NCBI RefSeq assembly: GCF_004135735.1
Contig: NZ_CP012670.1
Span: 3,245,501-3,309,500 of the forward strand
Length of the DNA: 64,000 bases
Direction: 5' to 3'
Source: Sorangium cellulosum
GTDB lineage: Bacteria > Myxococcota_A > Polyangia > Polyangiales > Polyangiaceae
The notes below the pieces were generated by a model, which saw only the letters and a list, made by a program, of their open reading frames with translations, was not told the origin of the DNA and ran no database searches. Below, piece after piece: positions 26,033 to 35,525 of this stretch (the first letter of the stretch is position 1; each line of letters opens with the position of its first letter). A program made the translations under genes and the position numbers.

Positions 26033-27704
26033 CGACGAGAACCATCCCCTCTCCACCGAACGTCACGAAGCCTTGCGTCCCGGCGGGCGCCTCGGTGGCA
26101 GGCAGCGTGCGCGGCAGGAGCCGGCCCATCCACCCGAGCACCGCCGTCGCGCGCATCGACGTCGGGCGCGACGGCGTGATCTCCAGCGCCGCGGCCCGCT
26201 CCGGGACCGAGAGCACGACGTGGCCGCGGCCGCGGAGCTGCACCATCGCGACCGCCTCGCCGTCGCCCGCCGGCAGGCGCCCGTTCTCGTAGCCGATCTG
26301 CAGCTCGAAGCCGAGGAGCACGTCCTCGCGCACGTAGACCGGCTCGTCCACGAGCGCCACGGCGTGGAGCCGCCGCCCCTCCGAGCCGGCGAGCACGAGC
26401 TCGCAGCGCCCGCCGATCTCGATGAACGGCGTGCTCGGTCCGCCGAGCGGCTCGTCGAAGACGCGGCCGCGCGCCTGCCGCTTCAGGGCGTGCGTGGCCG
26501 TCCCGGGGTGCATGCTCATCGTGCGCACGCCGTCGAGCCGGGCCACGAAGCCCTTCGCGGCCTGCACGAGCACGACGCCGGACGCGTGCCGCGCGACCGC
26601 GGCGTCGCGCGGGAAGACGAGCAGCCGCTCGCGCGCGAGCGCGAGCAAGGTCTCGGGCGCCGGCGCCCCCGGCGCGGCCGGCGGCGACTGCGTCGCGGGC
26701 GACGCCGTGGGGGGCGGCAGCGACGACGACGAGCGCGCGACGGGCCTCCTGCTCGCGGCCACCGCGTCGGCCGTCGCGGGCGCGGCGACCGCCCAGCGGC
26801 CGGTGGGGGAGGGATCCTCGGGGGAAATCGAGGCGCGGCGCGCGACCGCGGGCGCGCCGCCGCCCGGCGGCGCCTGCACCGCGGGCATCGAGGGGACCGT
26901 CGGCGCCGCCGCGCCGCCCCGCGGGCCGGCGGCCCTGGCCGCGGCCTGCGCGTTCGCCGGGGCGCGACGGGCGTCGGCCCCGAGGCTCCGGAGCGACGGC
27001 GGCGCCGGGATGGTCGGCGTCGCCTCGCGGCCGGGCTCGATCGCCGACCAGGTCCCGGACGGGATGCGCGGCAGATCCGAGTCGTGCCGGAACCCCGCGC
27101 CGGCCCGATCGAGCGCCTGCACGGCCTCGCCCGCGGCGCGCTGCACCTCGGCCCTCGCCTCGACGACCTGCGGCTGGTCCTCGGTGTCGGGCGCCTCGTT
27201 CGCGTGCTTGCCCGCGCCCCCGCCGGTCATGTCGAGCAGGCGGCGCGCCATCGCGTCGTGGCCGCCCGCCGCGAACGCGTGGCTCGCGCGCTCGTAGTCG
27301 CCCATGCGCTGGAACGCGAGCCCGAGGTACCCCCAGGCGCGCTGGTGCTTCGGGTTCTGCTCGAGCGCCTTCTCGAGCTCGAACCGCGCCTGCGCGGGCT
27401 GGCCCGTCTTGAGGTAGGAGAGCGCGAGGTTGATGCGCGGCTCGACCGCCTCCGGGTGGGCCTGGATGAGCCGCTCGTAGATCGCGATGGCGCGCGGGTA
27501 GAGCCCGAGCCGGAAGTAGACGATCCCGAGGAGGTCCTGCCCCTTCGGATCGCTCGGCTGGAGCGAGAGGGCGCGCTCGAGCTCCGCCTTGGCGGCGTGG
27601 ACCCGGTTGTCCTGCAGGAGCTCGCTGCCCCGGTGCAGGTGGAACAGGAACTCCTCGGCAGCGACTTCGCGTGTGGAAGGCCGTGGGTCGTCGCGCTCGG
27701 GCAT
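26022..27704 (-). CDS. TPR protein with C-terminal AIM24-like domain
   Basis: The 560-residue protein has three or four tetratricopeptide repeats in the first 150 residues (AKAELERALSLQPSDPKGQ, GLYPRAIAIYERLIQAHPE, RFELEKALEQNPKHQRAWG). A low-complexity Ala/Pro linker of about 160 residues follows. The C-terminal domain of about 230 residues has the strand pattern of the AIM24 family (MVQLRGRGHVVLSVPE, AALEITPSRPTSMRATAVLG). AIM24-like proteins form beta-sandwich oligomers of unclear role. No signal peptide is seen. It lies between hisA and pgsA. A TACGCT box 9 nt before the ATG at 27704 suggests its own leaderless promoter and favours this start over a GTG 18 nt upstream. Confidence 0.8.
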   Translation of the reverse strand: MPERDDPRPSTREVAAEEFLFHLHRGSELLQDNRVHAAKAELERALSLQPSDPKGQDLLGIVYFRLGLYPRAIAIYERLIQAHPEAVEPRINLALSYLKTGQPAQARFELEKALEQNPKHQRAWGYLGLAFQRMGDYERASHAFAAGGHDAMARRLLDMTGGGAGKHANEAPDTEDQPQVVEARAEVQRAAGEAVQALDRAGAGFRHDSDLPRIPSGTWSAIEPGREATPTIPAPPSLRSLGADARRAPANAQAAARAAGPRGGAAAPTVPSMPAVQAPPGGGAPAVARRASISPEDPSPTGRWAVAAPATADAVAASRRPVARSSSSLPPPTASPATQSPPAAPGAPAPETLLALARERLLVFPRDAAVARHASGVVLVQAAKGFVARLDGVRTMSMHPGTATHALKRQARGRVFDEPLGGPSTPFIEIGGRCELVLAGSEGRRLHAVALVDEPVYVREDVLLGFELQIGYENGRLPAGDGEAVAMVQLRGRGHVVLSVPERAAALEITPSRPTSMRATAVLGWMGRLLPRTLPATEAPAGTQGFVTFGGEGMVLVDGR

Positions 27705-27713
27705 CGGAGCTAA

Positions 27714-27719
27714 AGCGTA
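27714..27719 (-). promoter_or_regulatory. TACGCT (minus strand), candidate -10 box for the TPR/AIM24 gene
   Basis: On the minus strand TACGCT ends 9 nt before the ATG at 27704, within the 36-bp gap after hisA. Confidence 0.3.
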
Positions 27720-27740
27720 CACGAAAACGCAGAGCCGCCG

Positions 27741-28475
27741 TCAGGCGCCGGCCGCCTCGATCGCCTCGGCGAGCGTGAACGCCCCCTCGTAGAGGGCGCG
27801 GCCCACGATCACGCCGGTGACGCCGGGGATCTGCGCGAGCGCGCGGAGGTGAGCGAGCGAGCCGACTCCGCCGGAGGCCAGCACCGGGAAGCCGCACGCG
27901 CCGGCGAGCTCACGGGTGGCTTCCAGGTTGGGCCCGACCTGCGTCCCGTCACGGGAGACGTCGGTGTAGAGCAGCGCGGCGAGGGGGGCGCCGGCGAGCG
28001 CGCGGGCGACGTCGAGCGCCGTGACGGACGACACCTGCTCCCACCCCTGCACGGCCACGCGCCCGTCCTTGGCGTCGACGGCGACCACGACGCGCCCCGG
28101 GAAGCGGGCGGCGAGGTCGCGCACGAGCGCCGGGTCGTTCACCGCGGCGGTCCCGAGCACGATGCGATCGGCCCCGAGCGCGAGGTAGGCCTCGGCCGCG
28201 GCGGCGGAGCGGATGCCGCCGCCGACCTGCACGCTGCCGCCGTCCGCGACGAACGCCGCGATGACGGCGCGCACCGCGTCGGCCTGCACGGGCAGGCCGG
28301 CCCGGGCCCCCTCGAGATCGACGACGTGCAGTCGATTGCACGCGCGGCGGAGGCGGGCGGCGAGCGCCGCGGGGTCCTGGTCGTAGACGGTGACCTGATC
28401 GTAGCGCCCCTGATGGAGGCGCACGGCCTGGCCGCCGAGGAGATCGATGGCGGGGATGAGCTGCACGCCGCGCAT
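27741..28475 (-). CDS. hisA: ProFAR isomerase HisA
   Basis: The 244-residue (beta/alpha)8 barrel is the usual HisA length. It carries the catalytic Asp in IPAIDLLGGQAVRL and in VVVAVDAKDG, the first phosphate loop QVGGGIRS, the second near SGGVGSL and the TDVSRDGT segment. It isomerises ProFAR to PRFAR, the fourth step of histidine synthesis, in the cytoplasm. GGAGG lies 8 nt before the ATG. The hisB and hisH genes are 16 kb away, so the pathway is scattered. Here hisA heads a unit with a TPR/AIM24 gene and pgsA. Confidence 0.96.
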   Translation of the reverse strand: MRGVQLIPAIDLLGGQAVRLHQGRYDQVTVYDQDPAALAARLRRACNRLHVVDLEGARAGLPVQADAVRAVIAAFVADGGSVQVGGGIRSAAAAEAYLALGADRIVLGTAAVNDPALVRDLAARFPGRVVVAVDAKDGRVAVQGWEQVSSVTALDVARALAGAPLAALLYTDVSRDGTQVGPNLEATRELAGACGFPVLASGGVGSLAHLRALAQIPGVTGVIVGRALYEGAFTLAEAIEAAGA

Positions 28476-28608
28476 GTAGCGCGCCTCCGCGCCGGCGGGT
28501 AGAGGCGGCGAGGGGGCTCGCGCCTCGCACCTCGCGCGGCGGGAGGCGCAGGGCGCGCGGGCGCTGCCTCATGCGCGCGAGCGCAGCCTCATGCGCGCCG
28601 GCGCTGCC

Positions 28609-29610
28609 TCACCACACCCCGCTGGCCCCGAGCACGACGCCCGCCGGCCCTGCCTCCAGCACCCCGGCGCGGATGCGCCTCGACGTCGCGCCGGCAGCCT
28701 GGTCGCGTTGCTTCGGCTCGGTCAGGTAGAGCACCGCCGCCGCCCCGAGCCCGGCGAGCCCGACGCCGAAGCCGATCGTGCTCACGAGCCCCGTGGTGCT
28801 CGCGCTCTCCGCGGCGCCGAGCCCCGTCGCGTCGCAGGCCGTCTCGTCGTCCACGCCGATCCCGCTGCCGCAGTGCTCCTCGACGACGCTCCTCTTGCCC
28901 AGCGTGAGCGCGCCCATCACCCCCCCGAGCACGAGCCCCGCCGCGCCGATCCCGCCCGTCGCGATCATGGCCGCTCGGCGGCCCGAGCCGGCGTTGCCCG
29001 CGTCGGGCGTCGCCGCCGCCGGTCCTTTCACCTCCAGCACGATCCGCTTCTTCTCGCCCTGGGCGATCTGGATCCGCGTCTCCTGGACAGGCCCTCCGGG
29101 CGGCGCGATCGACACCACGTGCTCGCCCGGATCCACGGGCAAGCTCACGCCCAGCATGGCGTCGCCCATCACCTGACCGTCGCGCTTCACGACGGTCCCG
29201 TCGGGGGCGTCCTCCGGCAGCGAGAGCGAGAGCTCGGGCACCAGCGGGGTCAGCTCGTCGCGTTGCTGCCTGGCCACGTTCGGCCGCTCTCCTTGCTGGA
29301 CCTGCTGTGCCGGCGAGAGCCGCTGGTAGAGCGCCAGGTAGTCGCCGAAGCGCGTCACGGCCGTCGCGATGCGGCCCCACCGCGCCTCGCACGTCGCCAG
29401 CGTGAAGAGCGTCCCCGGCCTGGGGTCGAGGCGCTGGCTCGCGGCGAGCGCCTTGCAGCCCGTCTCGTACCGGCCAGCCTCCATGTCGGCGAGACCCCGG
29501 TTGAAGAGGGCTTCTGCCGTCGCGATGTCCTGCGCCGCGGCGGGCGCCGCGATGGCGAGCGGGCAGAGAACGAGAGCGAGATGGGCAATCCGGCGGAGAC
29601 GACGTGTCAT
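28609..29610 (-). CDS. Periplasmic TPR/PEGA-like protein with C-terminal membrane helices
   Basis: The 333-residue product has a signal peptide (LALVLCPLAIAAPAAAQD), a TPR-like segment (AEALFNRGLADMEAGRYETG) and a central beta-domain of PEGA type (VVKRDGQVMGDAMLGVSLPVD). Two C-terminal hydrophobic helices follow (around residues 210-235 and 275-300). This TPR-PEGA-TM architecture recurs in Sorangium-type genomes next to Ser/Thr kinase genes. The start is the second Met, ATG at 29610, giving the better signal peptide. It lies 71 bp after the kinase gene on the same strand and is probably co-transcribed. It may be the kinase's membrane or periplasmic partner (inference). Confidence 0.78.
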   Translation of the reverse strand: MTRRLRRIAHLALVLCPLAIAAPAAAQDIATAEALFNRGLADMEAGRYETGCKALAASQRLDPRPGTLFTLATCEARWGRIATAVTRFGDYLALYQRLSPAQQVQQGERPNVARQQRDELTPLVPELSLSLPEDAPDGTVVKRDGQVMGDAMLGVSLPVDPGEHVVSIAPPGGPVQETRIQIAQGEKKRIVLEVKGPAAATPDAGNAGSGRRAAMIATGGIGAAGLVLGGVMGALTLGKRSVVEEHCGSGIGVDDETACDATGLGAAESASTTGLVSTIGFGVGLAGLGAAAVLYLTEPKQRDQAAGATSRRIRAGVLEAGPAGVVLGASGVW

Positions 29611-29681
29611 GGTCTGGCGCACCCAGAGGGGTCAGCGGGCGTGGTCGAGGGGCGAACGGTGATTGTGGCGGACATGGTCGC

Positions 29682-31229
29682 TCAATCCCGGCCGAGCAGG
29701 GGGACTCTGGTGCTGGGAGCGGAGGTCCTGGCCGGCGCTGGCGTCGCCCGCGCGGGCGAGCTGGACGCGCGCGGGGGCGCGGTCGACGCCGTGCGCGGGG
29801 GCGTGGTGCGCGGGGGCCGACGCGCGCCTGCTCCGGGTGAGGGCTGGGCGGCCTCCGCCGCGGACGCCGCCGCCGCGGACGAGGGCGCCGCGGGCTGCGG
29901 CGCGGCGGTCTGCGCGGCCTGCGGCGCGGCGGTCTGCGCGGCCTGCGGCGCGGCGGTCTGCGCGGCCTGCGGCGCGGCGGTCTGCGTCGGGATGACGGCG
30001 CCGCTCGCTGAGCCGGCGTCCGGCGCTGCGCCCGCGGACGGCTCGGCCCCGGCCCCTCCGCGGAGCAGGAGCCAGCTCCCCGCGCCCAGCGCCCCGAGCC
30101 CCAGCACGACCACCGCGGCGACGAGCGGCGTCCGGCTCGATGCTGCCGGGGCGGCCGAGGACACCGCGGTTTCCATCATGGTCGCCGAGAAGGGCACGCC
30201 CTGGGGCCGGGGCGTGGGCTCCGCCCCGAAGCTGGCGGCGCTCGTCATCGCCGGCGCCGGCGTCATCGCCGGCGCCGGCGTCGGGGAGCTCGCCGCGGAC
30301 CAGGGCGGCGCGCTCGACGTGTGCACCGGCCCGCTGCTGGTCGCGGCGACGCCGAGCACCTCGGCGAGCGCCCGCACCGCCTCGGTCGCGGCGCCGAACC
30401 GCGCCGCCGGATCGACGGCCGTGGCCCGGGCGAACCACGCATCGAACGCCGGCGGCAGCGCCACCCCCAGCGCCAGCGCCCGCTGGACCGGCGGCTCCTG
30501 CGGGCCGCGGACGGCCACGAGCGCGAACGCGATCACATCGCCCGCGCCGAGCGCCTCCTGGCTCCAGTAGGGCGTCCCCACGAGCAGCGTGTACGCGAGC
30601 ATCCCGAGCGCGTGGACGTCCACGGCGCCGGTGAGCTTCGCGCCGGCGCGGAACTGCTCGGGGGCCATGTAGATGGGCGTCCCGAGGCTCCGCGTGGCGC
30701 CGGCCGCGGTCCCGCCCTCGGCGATGAGCTTGGCCACGCCGAAATCGAGGATCTTCATGCGGGGCGTCCCGTCGTCCCGCTGGGTCACGAACAGGTTCTC
30801 GGGCTTCAGGTCCCGGTGGATGATGGAGGCGGCGTGGGTCCGGTCCAGGGCGAGCGCCGTCTGCTGGAGGTACGTCACGACCTCGGCGGGCGGCAGCCGG
30901 CCGGCGCGCTTGAGGCGCTGGCCCAGCTCCTCGCCGCGGAGCAGCTCCATCACCAGGAACGGCGTCCGGGTCGCCTCGTCGATGCCTGCGTCGAAGACAT
31001 CGACGATGTACTCGCTCTCGATCCCCGCGGTGATCTGCGCCTCGCGCTTGAAGCGCTCGCGCATCTCGTCGCTCTGGAAGAGGTGCGGGTGCATGATCTT
31101 CAGCGCCCGGTGGCGGTTCGTCTCGACGTGCACCGCCTCGTAGACCGACCCCATCGCGCCGACGGCGAGGAGGCGCACCACGCGAACTCGGTGCGCGAAG
31201 ACGGTCCCTTCCGCGAGCGTGGCCGACAC
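29682..31229 (-). CDS. Eukaryote-like Ser/Thr protein kinase with C-terminal TM helix
   Basis: The 515-residue protein has a full Hanks-type kinase domain at about 12-285. The Gly loop is VGAMGSVYEA, with ALKIMHP carrying the ATP-site Lys, HRDLKPENLF the catalytic loop, ILDFGVAK the metal site, and GTPIYMAPEQF the P+1 loop. A linker leads to one transmembrane helix (PLVAAVVVLGLGALGAGSWL, about residue 365) and an outer tail with AAQTAAPQ repeats from a 24-nt minisatellite. It should phosphorylate cytoplasmic proteins in response to a signal crossing the membrane. The downstream TPR/PEGA-like gene is probably in the same operon. The start is GTG. Confidence 0.93.
   Translation of the reverse strand: MSATLAEGTVFAHRVRVVRLLAVGAMGSVYEAVHVETNRHRALKIMHPHLFQSDEMRERFKREAQITAGIESEYIVDVFDAGIDEATRTPFLVMELLRGEELGQRLKRAGRLPPAEVVTYLQQTALALDRTHAASIIHRDLKPENLFVTQRDDGTPRMKILDFGVAKLIAEGGTAAGATRSLGTPIYMAPEQFRAGAKLTGAVDVHALGMLAYTLLVGTPYWSQEALGAGDVIAFALVAVRGPQEPPVQRALALGVALPPAFDAWFARATAVDPAARFGAATEAVRALAEVLGVAATSSGPVHTSSAPPWSAASSPTPAPAMTPAPAMTSAASFGAEPTPRPQGVPFSATMMETAVSSAAPAASSRTPLVAAVVVLGLGALGAGSWLLLRGGAGAEPSAGAAPDAGSASGAVIPTQTAAPQAAQTAAPQAAQTAAPQAAQTAAPQPAAPSSAAAASAAEAAQPSPGAGARRPPRTTPPRTASTAPPRASSSPARATPAPARTSAPSTRVPLLGRD
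29898..29990 (-). repeat. In-frame 24-nt minisatellite in the kinase tail
   Basis: About four near-perfect 24-nt copies encode AAQTAAPQ in the extracytoplasmic tail of the kinase. Confidence 0.8.
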
Positions 31230-31333
31230 GGCGGGAGCGTCGCGCGCGGCGGCGATGGCGTCAAGGATCAGGGGATCCGCGGAGCGCAGCGCGCGCGCTG
31301 TCCTCCGCGGGTCGCCGGGCGCTCGTCATCCTC

Positions 31334-32473
31334 TCATCGCGGCCTCGCGCAGCGCACCCCGACGCCGGCGAAGCGGCCCTTGGGGGCGCGGGGCTCGCGG
31401 GATGAAGAGAGCAGCGTCGCCTCCTCGCTTCGCCATCCTCCGCCCCGGATCGTCTTGTCCGACTCGGGGACGAGGACGGCGCAATCATCGCAGCCGGGCG
31501 GCGGATCTCCGAACGAGTCCAGCACCCACTCCCACACGTTCCCCGCGAGATCCGCGTGCTTCCATCGCCCGTCTCCTCTCGGCGACCTCGAGCCGCTGGG
31601 CCGCACGTCCGCGAGCTCGCACCCCCCGTCGTGGCCACAGCCATACACCGCGTAGCTCGGATCGGGCGTCGCGGTCGCGTCCGGGCCCGCCCACGCATAC
31701 TGCCGCTGCTCGTCCCCGCCGGACGACGCATAGCTGAGCTCCGCCTCCGTGGGCAGCCGGCCGCCGTCCCATGCGCAGAACGCGAACGCGAGATACCAGC
31801 TCACGCAGTTCATCGGCAGGAGCTCGTGATCCCCGGGTTCATCCGTCCAGGTGGAGAGATCCTCGCACTGCAGCGATGCCTTCAGCGCCACCTGGTCCAC
31901 GGGCATCCGGGAATCCCACGCCGGGTCCCACCCGCTGCCAGCGATCCGCGGGTGCGCGCCCACCCCTGCCGAGGGCCAGCTCACGGGATACTCCTCCACG
32001 AACGCCCGGAACCTCGCCACGTTGACCTCGAATCGATCCAGCCGGAGCTCGCTCACCGTCGCCGGGAGCGCGTCGTCGTTGTTCCGGTGGAACGCGCCCC
32101 CGGGCACCACCATGCTCGTGCAGCAGCTCTCGTCTCCGGTCGGCCCGCAATTCTTCGGCAGGTCGGCGCAGCTCGGCGGGCCCTCGCAACGCCCGTCGCT
32201 GCAGAGGGGCGCCTCGTCAGCGCACTCGGCCTCATCCCGCCATCGACCAGCCTCATCGCATCGCTGCGGCCGGTTCCCCGCGCACCGCACATCGTCCGGC
32301 GTGCACGCGCCGCCGCTGCCGCCCCCGGCCCCGCCGTCACCCCCGGCCCCGCCGTCACCCCCGGCCCCGCCGTCCACCAGGTGATAGGGCCTGTCCATTC
32401 CCGCGATCGTCGTGCAACCGCCGGCCACGAGGCACGACGCCGCCCACATCCACCGTGTCGATCTGCTCTTCAT
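31334..32473 (-). CDS. Lipoprotein with formylglycine-generating-enzyme (FGE-sulfatase) fold
   Basis: The 379-residue protein starts with a lipoprotein signal (SCLVAGGC, Cys20) and a short Gly/Asp repeat stalk, then a Cys-rich segment (CTPDDVRCAGNRPQRC). The rest is an FGE-sulfatase domain: MVVPGGAFHRNN, DRFEVNVARFRAFVEEYP, PVDQVA, NCVSWYLAFAFCAWDGGRLPTEAE in two parts, LAGNVWEWVLDSF, and IRGGGWRSEEA. The C-terminal stretch where catalytic FGEs have a Cys pair reads SSSREPRAPKGRFAGVGVRC, so the oxidase chemistry is probably absent. It may be a structural or binding version, common in myxobacteria. It is monocistronic. Confidence 0.88.
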   Translation of the reverse strand: MKSRSTRWMWAASCLVAGGCTTIAGMDRPYHLVDGGAGGDGGAGGDGGAGGGSGGACTPDDVRCAGNRPQRCDEAGRWRDEAECADEAPLCSDGRCEGPPSCADLPKNCGPTGDESCCTSMVVPGGAFHRNNDDALPATVSELRLDRFEVNVARFRAFVEEYPVSWPSAGVGAHPRIAGSGWDPAWDSRMPVDQVALKASLQCEDLSTWTDEPGDHELLPMNCVSWYLAFAFCAWDGGRLPTEAELSYASSGGDEQRQYAWAGPDATATPDPSYAVYGCGHDGGCELADVRPSGSRSPRGDGRWKHADLAGNVWEWVLDSFGDPPPGCDDCAVLVPESDKTIRGGGWRSEEATLLSSSREPRAPKGRFAGVGVRCARPR

Positions 32474-32803
32474 CTCACGCTCACTCTCTCTCCCTGCGAC
32501 ACCACCCCGTCTCCGGGCTGGACCTGCGCCGCCGCGCGGCCGGAGGCCGCCGGCGCCTCGGCACACCTCACCTCGGGCGCTCCAGGTCCCATTGCCGCCC
32601 GTGGCCGGCGTGCCGTCAAGGTCGGCGGCGGCCGCCGCGCCCGCGCCCTGGGCGAGCCCTCGACCTCGAGCCCGCGCGCCTGCGCCGTGGTCTGGCCTGA
32701 CCGTCCTCTCGTCGGCGGTGGGCCCGGCCGCGGCGGAGGGGCGTCCAGCCGAGCGGGCAAAGGTTGCGTGAGCGCGGCGGGCGGATACCATCGCTCGCCG
32801 ACG
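32474..32803. other. Divergent intergenic region, 330 bp
   Basis: This gap lies between the FGE-fold lipoprotein (minus) and the SIR2 gene (plus). Apart from a TACCAT box near the SIR2 start, I see no gene, RNA or repeat. The frames crossing it are Arg/Ala/Gly-rich noise. Confidence 0.4.
32786..32791 (+). promoter_or_regulatory. TACCAT, candidate -10 box for the SIR2/HAM1 pair
   Basis: TACCAT ends 12 nt before the ATG at 32804 and there is no Shine-Dalgarno, suggesting a very short leader. Confidence 0.3.
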
Positions 32804-33646
32804 ATGGCTGTGCTGACCCTCGAGCAGGCGGCGGTCCCGCTCCGGCAGGCGTACCGGGAGGGCCGCCTCATCCCTTTCCTCGGCGCGGGCTTCTCTGCCC
32901 CGCTCCAGCTGCCGATGTGGAAGGAGCTCGTGGGATGGATGGGCGCGGCGCTCGGCTTCGAGCCCGCGCTCTTCGAGCTGCACGGCCTGCCCCCGCAGCT
33001 CGCCGGCTTCTTCGACCGGGAGCGCCCCGGCGGCCTCGACAGCTTCATCGCCGAGATGCGCGCTCGCTTCCACGCGCGCGAGGTCGACGAGCGCCGCAGG
33101 AGCTCGCCGCAGCACAAGGCGCTCGCCCGCCGCGACTTTCCGACCATCTACACGACGAACTTCGAGCACCACATCGAGGAGGCGCTCCGGGACGCGGGCA
33201 AGCAGGCCGTCGCGCTCGCCAGGTTCGACGACTTCGCGCGGTGCCCGACCCGCGGCGTGTGCCAGGTCATCAAGTTCCACGGCGACCTCGACTCCCCCGA
33301 GACCGTGGTGCTCACGGAGACCCAGTACTTCAGCCGGCTGCGGCTCGAGGCGGCGCCCGATCAGCGCCTCCGCGCCGATCTGCTCAGCCACAGCTTCCTG
33401 TTCCTGGGCTACAGCTTCAGCGACGTGGACATCCGTTACATCTGGTACCGCATGGAGCAGATGCGCCTCGAGGGGGGCTCGCCCGGCGCGCGGCGGGCGT
33501 CGAACCGCCGCGGCTACTGGGCCACGTTCGGCGCCGGGCTCGTCCAGCCGGCGCTCCTCGAGGACTGGCACATCGACGTGATCGAGCTCGACCCGAACGA
33601 CAAGACGAAGAGCGTGGTGGATCTGCTCGACGCGCTGGACGGGTGA
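32804..33646 (+). CDS. SIR2-like (SIR2_2) domain protein, candidate NADase effector
   Basis: The 280-residue protein is almost entirely a SIR2_2-type Rossmann domain. It shows the NAD-binding loop FLGAGFS (27-31), the TTNFE motif with Asn119, KFHGDLD with the probable catalytic His159, and LGYSFSD (201-207). There is no zinc-ribbon as in protein deacetylases, which points to the immune NADase branch (as in ThsA and DSR effectors). Helices at 210-225 and a C-terminal WHIDVIELD segment complete the fold. The gene lies 12 bp upstream of a HAM1/ITPA-like gene on the same strand, so they form an operon. I infer that it depletes NAD+ when its partner senses an altered nucleotide. This is by analogy with KomC of Kongming and is not shown here. 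Confidence 0.85.
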   Translation: MAVLTLEQAAVPLRQAYREGRLIPFLGAGFSAPLQLPMWKELVGWMGAALGFEPALFELHGLPPQLAGFFDRERPGGLDSFIAEMRARFHAREVDERRRSSPQHKALARRDFPTIYTTNFEHHIEEALRDAGKQAVALARFDDFARCPTRGVCQVIKFHGDLDSPETVVLTETQYFSRLRLEAAPDQRLRADLLSHSFLFLGYSFSDVDIRYIWYRMEQMRLEGGSPGARRASNRRGYWATFGAGLVQPALLEDWHIDVIELDPNDKTKSVVDLLDALDG

Positions 33647-33658
33647 GGGGCGGTGGTC

Positions 33659-34201
33659 ATGGTCTATTTCGTCTCCTCGAACGAGCGGAAGCTCGAGGAC
33701 ATGACGCAGGTGTGGGAGGACGGCCCGACGCCCCTCCGCCTCCTCCGGCTCGACGTGCCCGAGGTCCTCTCCTCCGATCTCGACATCGTCGTGCGCGAGA
33801 AGGCCATCGCCGCCTACCGGCTGGCGCTCGTCCCGCTCTTCGTGGAGCACGGCGGGCTGTTCATCGAGCACCTGAACGGCTTCCCCGGGCCGCTCGTGAA
33901 GCCGTTCTGGGAGCGGCTGCAAGACAGGATCTGCGCCCTCATCCCCGCAGGCCTGTCGCGCGCCGCGCGGGTCGTCCAGAAGGTGTGTTATTGCGACGGC
34001 CGGACGCTCCGCGTCTACACGGGCGGCGTCCTCGGCGAGATCGCCCCCGAGCAGCGGGGAGACGAGGGGATCGACTGGGAGCCGATGTTCATCCCGGCAG
34101 GTCACACGCGGACGCTCGGCCAGATGCCCCGCGAGGACCGGCTCCGCTACTCCGCGAGCGCAGAGGCCCTGAGGGCGTTCCGGAGGGATATCGGGCTCTG
34201 A
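33659..34201 (+). CDS. HAM1/ITPA-like nucleotide-binding protein with degenerate active site
   Basis: The 180-residue protein follows the HAM1 (inosine triphosphatase) fold along its length: VSSNERKLED for the T-x-N-x-x-K loop, NGFPGPLVKPFWERL very like the GLPGPYIKWFLEKL of eukaryotic ITPA (Lys81 kept), GIDWEPMFIPAG for FGWDPCFQPDG, and a final SASAEALRAF. Key catalytic and base-binding positions are changed: the acidic pair before G-L reads Glu63-His64, the D of WDP is Glu141, and the SHR triad is S-A-S (165-167). It probably binds rather than hydrolyses a non-canonical purine nucleotide. The ATG at 33659 is chosen for GAGGGG at the right distance. It is in an operon with the SIR2 gene. Confidence 0.82.
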   Translation: MVYFVSSNERKLEDMTQVWEDGPTPLRLLRLDVPEVLSSDLDIVVREKAIAAYRLALVPLFVEHGGLFIEHLNGFPGPLVKPFWERLQDRICALIPAGLSRAARVVQKVCYCDGRTLRVYTGGVLGEIAPEQRGDEGIDWEPMFIPAGHTRTLGQMPREDRLRYSASAEALRAFRRDIGL

Positions 34202-34449
34202 CCAGCGCGGCGCCGGATGGCGCGCCTCGGGCGATCCGCGCTGGCGCCGTCACGCGCCCACCCGCCTGCCCGCCGGCTGTACAGCATGGCTGAACCGCGG
34301 GCATGCTTCATCCAGGTCTTGACTTTCGGATCACGTTGAAGTTCGTAACTCACCTGCGACCGCGGCGAGGGCAAGAGGCTGATCTCCTGGATCTCTCTTC
34401 CCCTACATCGACAAGTTGTCCCCGGTCGTCGGGGCGCGAAGGAGATCTC

Positions 34450-35484
<1,035 letters not shown>

Positions 35485-35525
35485 GCGCGCGACGCCGTCG
35501 TCCGCTCTCCGGCGAGGCCGGCACC

